A program made the position numbers and the translations under genes. A stretch of DNA of 64,000 nt from Symbiodinium natans (taxonomy: Eukaryota > Sar > Dinophyceae > Suessiales > Symbiodiniaceae), in the NCBI GenBank assembly GCA_905221605.1, contig CAJNDS010002245.1, positions 122,409-186,408 of the forward strand, in the 5' to 3' direction. Below the pieces are notes generated by a model, which searched no databases, was not told the DNA's origin, and saw only the letters and a list, made by a program, of their open reading frames with translations. Shown here one piece after another: positions 41,142 to 51,379 of this stretch. Numbering within the stretch: position 1 is the stretch's first letter; every line of letters starts with the position of its first letter.

Positions 41142-43104
41142 ATGGAGGTCGACGCGCCTTGCCGCTTCTATGCTCGGGGCTCTTGCGTCAACGGCAGCGC
41201 ATGCCGATTTCGACACGAGGCTGCTGGCCTGTGGGTTTGTCTAAGCCCAAACCCCTAAAGTTGGGGAGTAGGTGTCAATCAGAGCCTGACGAGTCGGAAT
41301 TCGCGGCCCAGAAACCTCAATCAAGACAAAGGGTGCCTCTCGCATTCCAGAACTTAGAGCTCGGACCTTGAAGTCTTGCGGAAGAGCTGCGCTGACCAGC
41401 GCAAGTTGAGGGACTCGCACGTAGGGCGTGAGATTGGGAGACTGTAGCTGAAGCTATACTTGAGTCCTTGCGCGAAGCAGGTGACGGCTTGTGCACAATC
41501 GTGGCCAGTTGGACTCGCAGACTAAACCCTTGGACCCTAAGCCCATGAATGGCTAGAGAATGGACCTTCGAACAGAATCCTTGGCTGCCTTGAGCGAGAG
41601 CCGAAACCCTGTGCCACCGCATCTTGAACAGCTTAGTGGGTTGGTCTTAGGACGCACGGCTCTTGAATGTTCCCAGATTTTTAGTGGGGTTGTAGGGTTT
41701 AGGATTTAGGGTTTAGGGAACGAAAAAGTTGCCCAGTCCGGACGCTCACACCCCGAACTCCAAAGTCACCCAAATCTTTCAGCCCCTCAAGAAGCTTGTC
41801 CAGAATCTTCCATAGCTCGGGAGGTGACACCTGGCGAAAGCGATGCAGCCCTAGTGGAGGCTGGGGTGAGCTTTGAAAGGGTGGCTCAATGGAGGCTTGT
41901 CGGATTGCATTAGGGTAAGGATAGCCAAGCGCAGCACATTCGAGCTAGTCTGGTGCCGCCCCTGCCCCTAGCCCCCTGCAACGTCCCGCAAACATGTTTA
42001 CGTTTTGCAGGTTGCACTCATTCACGTGGGCCAGATCTTGTCCGCACAGTGGAATACACTGCACAAGATGCCTGCCTGGCATGCAGAATCTACCATCAGA
42101 GATTAATTATTCAAGCGCGTATCGAGGCCCGAGAGCGATAGTTCTCATAGTCAGGAGCCCACCTCGTCTTCCCAGATTTCCAAGCGAGTTTTTCTCTGGA
42201 GTGATCCGTGCAAGGATACGACGAATGTGCCTTGCATCTTCTTCGCCCGTGGAGCCTGCACCCGTGGCGCGGAGTGCCGGTTTTCACACTCCCAAGCCAA
42301 CACCTTTGCAGAGCCTGCACATCGTCACCAGTTCAGATTTGTTTGAGGTCGGGGTTGACATGGGCCAAGTCGAGGCGTTTCACGGGCCAAATGCCCCCTG
42401 AACCCGATGCAATTAACGATTTCTGGCAACGGATGTCAGAAATCCACTTCTGTGTAATTACCCCATGTTTTAGTTTAGAGCTCATGTGCCTTGCCGTCGC
42501 TCATACCAGTTTTCTGGCCTGCACATGGTGTGTGATGTCCTTCGGTTTCGCCGTCGGTTTGCTAACTGTAGACATCACATACATGCATGGAAGCCCATTG
42601 GGAGAGAAATGGGGGTTCACGAAAATACGGGACCCCTAAACACAAACCCAAAAAGTAGGATTCCCTTTTCAAAAAAGACCCCAACAAGGTACCCCGAGCT
42701 TCGGAAACCCCCTAAACCCCCTAAACCCTAAACCCTAAACCCAAATGGATTCCTCTGCCTGCCTGGCTTTCCGTCGCACCACGAGGATGGTGAGGACGCC
42801 GCGGCCGATTCGGGATATGGTTCCATGAGGCTGAGGTGGAACCTTACTTTGAAGTGCCGCTGCCAATTTTTGCAGAGAATGCAGCAAGGTGGTGCAACCT
42901 AAACCCTAAACCTTCCTAAACCCGATGTTGCAGAACATCTACGTGTGCCAGAAGACCTTCGCAGCCTCGCCTGCCCTAAGCACAAAACCCTCGACACCAA
43001 CTGGCAGGCCCCGGCCAGGCGATGCAGGCGCCGCGCCTCTGGCCACGATCCATACCCCTTGTGCACTGGGCACTTTCTGAGTGCCCTTAAGGTTTTGGAC
43101 CCCT

Positions 43105-43152
<48 letters not shown>

Positions 43153-43540
43153 AAAAACAAAGACAGAAAAGGAACAGCCTGTTCAAACCAGCAAACCAGC
43201 CCCTATGTCCCCATAGCAAAACCTTGCAAGCTCTTGTTTGAACGCTTTGGGCATCGTCATCAGGGCGTTGCAGCACTGTATGCTCGTTCTCACTGTCAAT
43301 CTTCGGATGTGGATCCGGTAAACCCTAAACCCTAAACCTTAAACCCTAAAGGGTGTAGAAGATGCTTGGCTTGTGGACCATCTATATCCCCATTGGGAAT
43401 CATTTTTTGTTTACATAAAACCCAAGAGGATATTAAACATATGATTTTTATTACGGTTCTAAGGGGAGTATAGCCATGACCGCAAAGACATCGAAGGTCA
43501 GCGTGTCTGTTATTCAGTTAACGCAGCCGGCACGTCGCTT
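41142..43540 (+). CDS. Tandem CCCH zinc-finger protein gene, partly resolved
   Basis: Two C-X7-C-X5-C-X3-H fingers are encoded at 41160-41216 (CRFYARGSC...CRFRH) and 42233-42289 (CIFFARGAC...CRFSH). Joining 41142-41219 (ATG MEVDAPC) to 42215 through a GC-AG intron keeps phase and puts the fingers about 20 residues apart, as in RNA-binding CCCH proteins. Further exons with convincing coding: 42795-42898 (FGIWFHEAEVEPYFEVPLPI), 42924-43091, 43231-43317 (FGHRHQGVAALYARSHC) and 43352 onward (GVEDAWLVDH, then DRKDIEGQ). Exons linking finger 2 to 42795 are not placed, nor is the true end. The two halves could be two genes. A 25-nt telomere-like insert (42899-42923) breaks the frame. Likely role: RNA binding (inference from the fingers). 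Confidence 0.58.
43092..43230 (+). other. Intron with a 45-nt poly-C run
   Basis: GT-AG intron between two phase-0 exons (AAG|GTTTTGG ... GCAAG|CTCTTG). Positions 43106-43150 are an uninterrupted C run followed by A's. Confidence 0.6.
43318..43351 (+). other. 34-nt intron made only of telomere-like repeats
   Basis: Between GAT CCG and GGT GTA GAA lies GT, then four CCCTAAA-type heptamers, then AG. Removal joins two well-coded segments in phase 0. Both splice dinucleotides come from the edge of the repeat tract. Confidence 0.55.
43378..43477 (+). mobile_element. Introner-like element, second copy
   Basis: A 92-bp element (43382-43473) with the same ends as the sugar-porter intron element (CTATATCC ... 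GGGGAGTATAG). It is flanked by the direct repeat CCAT at 43378-43381 and 43474-43477. The empty site reads GVEDAWLVDH-DRKDIEGQ, an open coding frame, so it too interrupts a likely exon. Here the AG acceptor is present but the target duplication would give a CC donor, which is not canonical. Confidence 0.85.
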
Positions 43541-43544
43541 TAGA

Positions 43545-44100
43545 GGCTTATGGGCGCAGCTTCCTTGTTGGGTCAGTTTGGATCTAGAGCAGCATGGTGT
43601 GTCCATGGGTTTCACAGAAGCTCATGGGTTCCCATGCAAGTTCTCTTACCCAGAGAGCCCAAGATTACGTACTAGGATCCGACAAGACTTCCAAGCATGT
43701 TCCTAACTTAAGCGGTATTTGACTCGCTGAGTACGCTCGAGCCGCAGGCCTCTGCTGGCATTTCAACACCCCCTCGGGATGCCGAAATGGAGAGGTCCGA
43801 GGGTTTTGAAAATTCCGGCATCCGCGACCCCAAATTCAAAGCCTCAAAAACTTGAGAGTTTTGGGTTTCGCGTTTAAGTTAGGGCTTTTGGTGCTTGTCC
43901 GGGGCACTTGCAAATACAACTTTTGATTGTTGGCCTCGTGATTTGGTGCACCAATGTAGATGGTGAGCAAAAACACGAGAGATGCTTGTAGCCGTGTTTT
44001 TTCCTACATCGGCCCGCTGCTTTGAGTCCTGCAGCACAGGCTTGACAACTTCCCTAAATAGTAGTCTTAAAGCTGCCTAAAGCCTTGAGTGCTAGATTAG
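43545..44100. other. No recognised gene
   Basis: Possibly later exons of the preceding gene, but no frame is convincing. Confidence 0.35.
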
Positions 44101-44150
44101 ACATCAAACATTGTTCAAGTTTTTCTTACACCGCCCTCCCGACAACCTCA

Positions 44151-44345
44151 GTTGAGAGAGAGAGAGAGGGAAAGGGAGAGTGAAAGAAAGAGAGAGAGAG
44201 AGAGAGACACGGACGGAGTGGCCGGGGGTGCTTCGGGGCTCTCTTCGCTGGGTAGAAGAAGAAGAAGAAGAAGAAGAAGAAGAAGAAGAAGAAGAAGAAG
44301 AAGAAGAAGAAGAAGAAGAAGAAGAAGAAGAAGAAGAAGCAGAGA
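44151..44345. repeat. GA and GAA microsatellites
   Basis: GA dinucleotides at about 44151-44206 and thirty or so GAA units at 44252-44340. Poly-Glu, poly-Arg, poly-Ser and poly-Phe frames are artefacts. Confidence 0.95.
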
Positions 44346-44567
44346 GACGGACGAATATCAGAATGAAAGATGAAAGCGCATTTTCTCCACTTTGAGCAAA
44401 AGCCCCCCCCCCCCCCCAAAAGCTTTTCAACGGACCCTAGAGCCATGGAGATTCGCAGGACTGCCTCTTTCGACACGCCGGGGGCCCGAGATGAGTGCAA
44501 CCGTGCTGAGATTGCGTCTTGGGTCGGGTGCGACCCCCCTACTAAAAGTTAAAAGATTCATGGATAT

Positions 44568-44690
44568 GATACTTCTGTCCCCAGTTGTAAGTCTACTTAT
44601 AACCTACTTAGGGGACTTAGGGAGCTTTTCAAGTACAGCTAGAATCAGCTAGAATTGGGGGTTATAAGCACCCCGAACCTCCAAGTCACC
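44568..44690. mobile_element. MITE family A, decayed copy
   Basis: The right end 'gaacctccaagt' and internal 'ttataa...cttagggga' motifs match family A. The left end is barely recognisable. Confidence 0.4.
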
Positions 44691-44789
44691 TGAAATCCGA
44701 TTCCTAAGTGCAGGAGGCCATGCAGCCCCTGAAGTTTTTCCAGCACGAGGCTCGGGGCATGGGAAGCCCAGCCGAACCTGAAGTTTGTG

Positions 44790-45265
44790 GTTTAGGGTTT
44801 AGGGTTTTTAATGTCCTAAACCCTAAACCCTAAACCTAAACCCTATAAACCCTCGGTTGGTTCCGCCTTCCTTTGGCCCTGGCCGTGTGGTCGAGTTCGG
44901 TGCAGGGACCCCCCAGAAAGGATGCGGAGTCAAATCCCAAACCCCACGAGTGCAGAAGGAGAGCTCAAAATTAAACTTAGGGATGAGGCTTTTACAGGGT
45001 TTAGGGTTTTAGGGTTTTAGAGTTTTAGGGTTTTAGGGTTTAGGGTTTAGGGTTTAGGGTTTAGGGTTTAGGGTTTAGGGCTGCCACGACTTCATTTGGG
45101 ACTTCTGCAGGTTCTAGGTGAGCACAGCGGGCACTTTTTTTTGGTCAGCCTCACACAACATCACCCCCTGAGCGCCGCTTCTGATGGAAACACGCACCCC
45201 TAAAGCCTAAACCCTAAACCCTAAACCCTAAACCCTAGGTCCTAAGCCCTAAGCCCTCAGCCCTA
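44790..45265. repeat. Telomere-like tracts, both orientations
   Basis: TTTAGGG then CCCTAAA at 44790-44850, a TTTAGGG/TTTTAGGG run at 44998-45082, and CCCTAAA/CCCTAAG at 45198-45268. The intervening DNA shows no gene. Confidence 0.9.
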
Positions 45266-45356
45266 AACCTCCAAGCAGGATGCCAATGCCGCTCCCGGGC
45301 TACGTCGAGGCGGAAGTTGCGGGACGGCTGGGTGGGTTTGCCTGCAACTTCATGAG

Positions 45357-45487
45357 TTGAGTAATAGTAATAGCACTAGTAATAGTAATAGTAATCGTAA
45401 TAGTAATGGTATTAGTAATGGTAATAGTAATGGTAATAGTAATAGTAATAGCAATAGTAACAGTAATAGTAATAGTAATAATAATGC
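45357..45487. repeat. AGTAAT microsatellite
   Basis: About 20 hexamers of AGTAAT with ATGGTA/CGTAAT variants. Confidence 0.93.
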
Positions 45488-45529
45488 TATTCATATGGGT
45501 TTGTATTTTTGGGGGGGGGGCTCAGGTTG

Positions 45530-45655
45530 CACACCCGCGAAACATACCCCGTAACATACCCGCGAAATTGCAGGTAAAGTAGCTCATGATGCCGCGAAAC
45601 ATACCTGAAACATACCCCCGAAACATAATCCCGAAACATACCCGCGAAACATGCC
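45530..45655. repeat. Minisatellite of CCCGCGAAACATA units
   Basis: Seven or eight imperfect units of about 12-16 bp containing 'gaaacatacc', spaced irregularly, just before the next gene start. Confidence 0.75.
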
Positions 45656-45730
45656 CCGACCCCAACACCTGTCGCGCGCGTCCCCATAAAAACACAAACC
45701 CATTTTATTTTTTATTCATAATACGAGTAA

Positions 45731-46222
45731 ATGGAGGGCGCGGTAATTGACATGGAGCCGACGTCCATCAGGTGTGTTTGGAAGCTCCATGGGGTTGGGA
45801 AGTGCCGGGTTTATGGTTTGGGGCCGATCCCCCTCCATTTTCTACTACCATTATGATTACTCTTATTTTGTTGTTATTATTGCTATTATTATTATGATTA
45901 GGGATCTGCTTGCGGACAGGTCCATGGTCATTAAATCCGTCAAAGGCTTGTGCACTCTGCACTTTACCTCGAAGGGCCCCCGCGAACCTGTAGGCAAATG
46001 CTCTGAACCAGGTGGTTCAGGCATGTGGGGGGACTCTAAGAACTCTAAATGAGCAGAGTCCAACCACTTTGAGCAGATCTTCTTTCAAGGCAAGGGTTCA
46101 GTGTACATTAAGGCTTTGGGGTCAGAATATGATGCCCCACAGCTCCCTGAGCCCTTCAAGATCTTTAAAGCAAGCTGCAAGCCTCAGAACCAAAAACTTA
46201 CAAGAGCCCCAAAGAATTTCTG
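45731..46222 (+). CDS. Unknown protein, 5' exons; gene cut by assembly gap
   Basis: Exon 1 is 45731-45771 (ATG, MEGAVIDMEPTSI), exon 2 is 45902-46011 and exon 3 starts at 46054. Joins are AG|G GAT (GT-AG, 130 nt) and CCA G|CA GAG (GT-AG, 42 nt), both in phase. The product reads RDLLADRSMVIKSVKGL, then a segment ending GKCSEPAE, then HFEQIFFQGKGSVYIKALG and LPEPFKIFKASCK. I do not recognise the family. The frame reaches a stop at 46220-46222, but a donor near 46165-46175 is more likely and the rest would lie beyond the 100-N gap. The 42-nt intron is unusually short. Confidence 0.5.
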
Positions 46223-46369
46223 AACCTACAAAGTCCCCCCCCCCCCACCCCCCCGCACCCCTCGCGCATCCTTGAGTCCTTGAGGCCAAGCAAGGCGGGC
46301 TCCTTCGGACCTGGTTGAGGCCCGGTGTTTCAGACTATTTGCTGGCTTCCTTCGCATGCCGATCTCCCG

Positions 46370-46370
<1 letters not shown>

Positions 46371-46400
<30 letters not shown>

Positions 46401-46518
46401 NNNNNNNNNNNNNNNNNNNNNNNNNNNNNNNNNNNNNNNNNNNNNNNNNNNNNNNNNNNNNNNNNNNNNNNNNNNNNNNNNNNNNNNNNNNNNNNNNNNN
46501 CCCCCCCCCCCCCCCCCC
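46371..46518. other. 100-N assembly gap inside a poly-C run
   Basis: C homopolymer at 46371-46400, N at 46401-46500, and C again at 46501-46518. True length is unknown. Other G/C runs lie at 46227-46258, 46597-46609 and 46646-46659. Confidence 0.98.
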
Positions 46519-46519
46519 G

Positions 46520-47336
46520 CCCCCGCCCCTGACCAAGCATTGAATGTTCCCACTGCCGTACACTGATAGCAGTTGAGGGATGTTTATTGTTGGGGAGGGG
46601 GGGGGGGGTTGTTTTACTTGTAGGAGGGTATCACAAGGCGTGGACCCCCCCCCCCCCCAAACCTCGAGTATTCCTAGGGCACGGGAACGGGCCCTGAAGG
46701 AGTAACCGACAATGCTGCCTCCACAAAGAATTGAACAGGCCTGCACCACCGCCCGGAACAATGTATACTGTATACCCCCCCTCGCAAGAAAAGCAGGCCA
46801 ACCCGCCATCAGCTGCGTAGGCATGGGCTGAGCCCTAGACAACCGAAATATTTCCCTAAACCCTAAACCCTAAACCCTAAACCCTTTTGGAATCAAGGTT
46901 TAGGGATTCGTTTTCGCATCACCACCAGAGCCACGAAGCTGGCCCCGCGCCCGTAATGCCCAAACCGCCTCAAACCACACACCACCAAAACCCTCCAAGC
47001 ATTGTCGTAAGCCCTGGGAGCCTTCGGAGCCTAGGGTTTAGGGTTTAGGGTTTAGGGTTTAGGGTTTAGGGTGCCCTAGCTCTAGCCGCTCGCCCAGGAG
47101 CCGCGCAGTGCGAGAAGCATCCTCCACAGGTACTCGGCCTCCAGCATCGCCAAGGCGTCCCGGCTCGGTTTCGCGTGTTTAGGGTTTAGGGTTTCGGGTT
47201 GTTTAGGGTCTATAGGGTTTAGGGTTTTACTCGTAGGGTTTAGGGTTGTGCAGCATGCAGTTTGCCCTGCGCACGTGTGCCTGCGGGTACCTCATTCTGT
47301 TGAAGCCTTTCCGGGTGCTCATCTTTGCTTACCGCC
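46520..47336. other. No recognised gene; telomere-like tracts
   Basis: CCCTAAA at 46855-46885 and TTTAGGG at 47031-47073 and 47178-47250. Short frames only. Confidence 0.55.
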
Positions 47337-47577
47337 CTGACCTGAAACCTACTTGTACGGCTCAGTCCAGAGTTTTTTCCGCTGGCAGACAAGAGGTCTC
47401 CCACTTTGAAGGAGCTAGCATTTCCGACAGGGACAGCCAGAACCCCGTGACCAACCAAGAGCACGTGCTGGACCAACTTTTATATAGGGTCTCGCAAGCG
47501 GCGCATCTTCACAGGGTTCAGGCTTCTCTCAACTTTGCTTTTAAAGCCTCCTCAGTGCCAGCGTGAGTGCCGACGTG
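47337..47577 (+). promoter_or_regulatory. Conserved leader region of channel copy 4
   Basis: Homologous to the regions upstream of copies 2 and 3 ('gctagcatttccgacaggg' and 'gccagaaccccgtgaccaa' are shared). It marks where the repeated unit resumes after the 6.8-kb insertion. Presumed 5' UTR and promoter. Confidence 0.45.
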
Positions 47578-50500
47578 ATGGAAGAGGCATCGAAGCTGCT
47601 TTCCAAGATCGAGCTTGATGAGTACACCATCAAAGAGGTCCAAAATGGTTGGGAAACGGTTGAGAAGCGGCTGGGGGGACCACGAGAAGCCGGTGATGTG
47701 GTCTTCCGCCAGCTGAAGGACGCCTTGCCCAAAACCGAGGGCATGCTGAAACGGTCCAGCACCGTGTGGCACCTGCTTGATGCGTTGATGCAAGCTCTGA
47801 GTGACCCCAAGATCGTCCAGGACCGTTTGGAGTACATTGCCCTGCGCCACATGAATGCCGACATCACTCCGGCGGACGTCGAGGTCTTCAAAGGCATCCT
47901 CTTGGAAATTTGTGCCAAGAAGCTGGGTGGGCTCATGACTGCGGAGTTTCAATTTGGGCTTAGCCAGGTTGTCACCGCTGCTTGGCTCCTTAATAGGGAT
48001 CATAGTACCCCCTATTATAATCCCCACGGATTGTTAGTACAAGGGGGGAACATCCCAAGTCCCTCCTTTAGTAACCCTAAACCCTAAAGCCTAAACCCTA
48101 AATTGATAAGGGTCCCTCCTTTAGTCCCCGAGCTCAGGCTGTTGGCATCTCTTTGGCGAACACTCACGAGCACTATGCGGACCGGCTTCGCCTTCTCACC
48201 GGCTGCTGGAAGGAGGTGAATCTTGTCAGGGTTTAGGGTTTAGGGTTTAGGGTTTGGGGTTTGGGTTTTGGGGTTTAGGGTTTAGGGTGCCAATCTTCAA
48301 GTTTCTTTGGTTCCTTCTTTTGTGGGAATACAGATTTTGCGGTTTGCAGGAGTAGAATCGCTTTTCTTTTTGGGTTGTTGGAGAAAGTGTGGAGAAGTAA
48401 GGAATGCCACCGATGAGGAGAAGGCAGAGGAGCACGAGGAGGAAGGCCACGATGGTAAGGATGAGCACCCTGCTTCACATGCTTCACAGGAGGGTTCGCC
48501 AAAGGAGCACAAAGATCAGGACCTCAGTTCCATGGAGAAGGGCGACGACGAGCGCCATACGAGCTGGCAGGACAACTCCAACATGAACATCCCCAAGACC
48601 TTCGCAGCAATGGCGCGTTTCAATGCCTCAGTCATGGGCATTGGGGACCGCATGTGGTTTGCCGATCTGCTTTACTCCATGGAGTCGTTGGTGCCGCACA
48701 TCGGCAACATCGACCGCGTCCAGGAGGAGTGCGATGTGCTTGCTTTGACCTTGGCCCACTATGACAAGGTCAATCTCAACGAGTTTCGCTCCGTGATGTT
48801 CGCCAGCTTGAGGTCGCTTCTGCCCACCGCCTGGAGTCTCGAGCACGAGAACGCCTGGTCATGGTTCTGGACTTGCGTGGAGACTTGGCTGGCAAGGATG
48901 TCCCTGTATTCTTTAACTTGTCTTCGGCAGTACTTGTAGTCTCTATGTAGCACCCGAGGTCGTCTCTAGCTTCCCCCTTAGAAAATGGACAAGTAAGGAG
49001 AAGAAGGTGGAGTTGATCCGACAGGTTCCGATACGCAACCAGCAGTGTTTGAGAACGTTTCTCTCCCGCTTGGACGAAGATGCCCTGGCCACTTTCAAAC
49101 TCCAGGTCTTCGACACATTCTTTTCAACTTGCGAGGAATCTCAGCTGTACCTGCGGGCGGCAAACAAGCGCTTGCAGTACATCATGGGACGGGTGTTGAA
49201 CATCATGTCCGACATCTACACCAAGACGCACAAGGCGGTCATTGCTATCTCTGCGCTGGGCCTGCTACACGCGGGCCATGGAGTTCCAGAGGATTTGGTG
49301 CGCCCCTTTGTTGAAGCGTTCATGACTTCCATCAAGGAGGCGGTTCCGGACACGAGCATACATGACGGGCTCTGGTGGACCTTGGACCTGATCGGCCGAA
49401 TCTTCATTCGGACCTTGGCAGAAGGCTCCACTCCAGTGATTATCGCCATCAACAAGAACAACACCAAAGTGCTGAACACGGCCGTGTCAAATGCACCTCG
49501 AGGGCAGCGCGATGTGGTTTTGCTCCGTGTCCAGGTGGGCACCGAGTCCATGTCGCCACTGGTATGGGCTGTGGAGAAAGGGGCTTTGGAGTCTGCCGGG
49601 GCAATCTTGAAGGACTTGCTCACCATGCGTGCGGATCGTGCCCGCTACTACTACGGAATGGAAGCGATCTGGAGCCGCCACCCAGACATCATCCCGCTGC
49701 TTTGCAACAAGGCACCCTCGCTGCTCACGACGGTGCTGGATGGGTTGATTTGGCGTTCCAAGAATGTGAAGCAAGGCATGCGGCGTGTGAACTACTACAT
49801 CAGCTCCATGTTGGTTGGTGATGAGGGCCAGCTTACCACTTCCCTCCTGGACCTGATCAAACACGGAGATCCTGAGATCGTTTGTCACCCTTCTGCCGTT
49901 TTCCAGGCCGATTTGCTGTGGACTCGGCTCTGCGTCCTGCCATGGGCCATCACCAAAGCATGGTTCTGTGTGACCCTTATCCTGTTCGTTGTTGCGGAGC
50001 AGAACGGCATCGTAGCACATGATGCCGGCAGCTCACAGCGATACGTTGTTATCGCTTGCCGAGCTGCCTTGTATCTTGTCAGTCTCGGCCAACTGCTGGT
50101 GAAGCACGCGGTGCAGAGTTTCCGGGCCCTTCGTGCCAAGAAAACCAAACGCTTCGTTTGGCGCTGCCACTTGCCATCCTACTTGCTGCAGTCCGGTCAG
50201 GAGATGACGGAAGTGGTACTTCTGGTCCTCCTGTTTGCCATGCTTTGCTGCGAACCTGTATTGCACTGCATGTCTGTGAGTGGCGAGTTGCGTGTGGAAT
50301 GTTGCGACCACGGGGAGTGGTACTGCAGCCTGGGCAACTTCTACAACCGCCTTGCCGCCTTCCCGATGCTCCTCTACTTCATCCTGGCCTCCGAGCTGGT
50401 CCACCTCAATGTGCAGCTCTCCGTCTTCAGCGTGATTTGTGCAAGCCTGTGGTGGGAGTTTCTCCTGTACATCGCAGTTCTGGTCTTCTTTGCAGCAACA

Positions 50501-51379
50501 TTTGCCGCCGGAGTCGCATGTTTGCCTCAGTTTGGCGCAGCAGAGTCTATACAGAGCCGGGACTTTGGGAACATGCTTGCCGCCTTCGAAAACATGCTGG
50601 CCATGGCTGTCAACACCTACGGCAGCGGCAACTACGAGGAAATTGCGACGGCCGGGGAGCCGATGTTGCAGTGGTTCGTTCTGGCATTTGCAGCCTGCTG
50701 GCACGTGTACCTGATGAATCTCATGGTGGCCCAGCTGTGCCAGCGCTACAATGAGATCTTCCACAATGCAAGGGGCAACGCCCGATTGACGCGAGGCATC
50801 ATTATCTACGAAACATCCATGCCTTTGATCTCCAAGCGCCGCTGGGGACGTTTCGTGGAGTCTTTGCGTCTGGGGGATGCTTGCGAACTGGACGAAGGCG
50901 ACAACGGCCCCAAAGGTGCTGTGCCCACGCTCGAGAGCCCGTACGAATATCTGCAGTATCCGGCTGTGGAGCTGGACCGAGTGCAGCGTTTCGGAGGGCT
51001 CGCGAACCCGTCACTGCCGTGGCCGAATCTCGAGGATGCCTTGGATGACAGTGCAGTGGGCCGCTTGGAGAGGCTGACGATGACCAAGTTCGAGGAGATG
51101 GACAGGCTCATGGTGGACATGGCGGTCAAGCTTGGCGTCCGCTCGGCCAGCGCTTCCGGCGGGGGTTCCGGCGGTGGCACAGCCATGTCCTCTGCACACG
51201 GATCCGTGCAACGTGACCATGACCATGGACACCATGAACAGGGCCACGCACTCGAGACCGAAGCGAATGGTGAGGAGGGCCTGAGCGTGACCGAACCCGA
51301 CGACCAAGCCTACGACCTCGCTCAGGAGGAGACCGAGCCTGGAGAGGTCTTGAACGACACGCCCTACAGTGTCAAGTGA
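47578..51379 (+). CDS. Globin-domain TRP/polycystin-like channel, copy 4
   Basis: Exons 47578-47984, 48402-48896 and 48994-51379 give 1,095 aa, with the same domain order as copy 1. It is the most diverged copy in the channel half (for example HGEWYCSLGNF, VLAFAACWH, PQFGAAESIQSR). The acidic linker carries extra His/Ser (HPASHASQEGS) and the tail a His-rich stretch (HDHGHHEQGHA). Intron 1 is 417 nt and has a GC donor instead of the GA of copies 1-3, because a family B MITE fragment lies at the donor. The junction residue becomes Trp136 instead of Arg. Candidate haem-ligand histidines 91, 255 and 393 and the NTYGSGNYEE pore-like segment are kept. Confidence 0.82.
47985..48059. mobile_element. 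MITE family B fragment at the splice donor of copy 4
   Basis: 'ccttaatagggatcatag' resembles the inner left arm and 'gttagtacaaggggggaac' the right arm of family B. The outer left end is missing. Telomere-like CCCTAAA units (48072-48100) and TTTAGGG/TTTGGGG units (48228-48290) follow in the same intron. Confidence 0.65.

Noticed and set aside
44152-44430. Poly-Glu/poly-Ser/poly-Phe frames
   Set aside because: Products of the GAA microsatellite.
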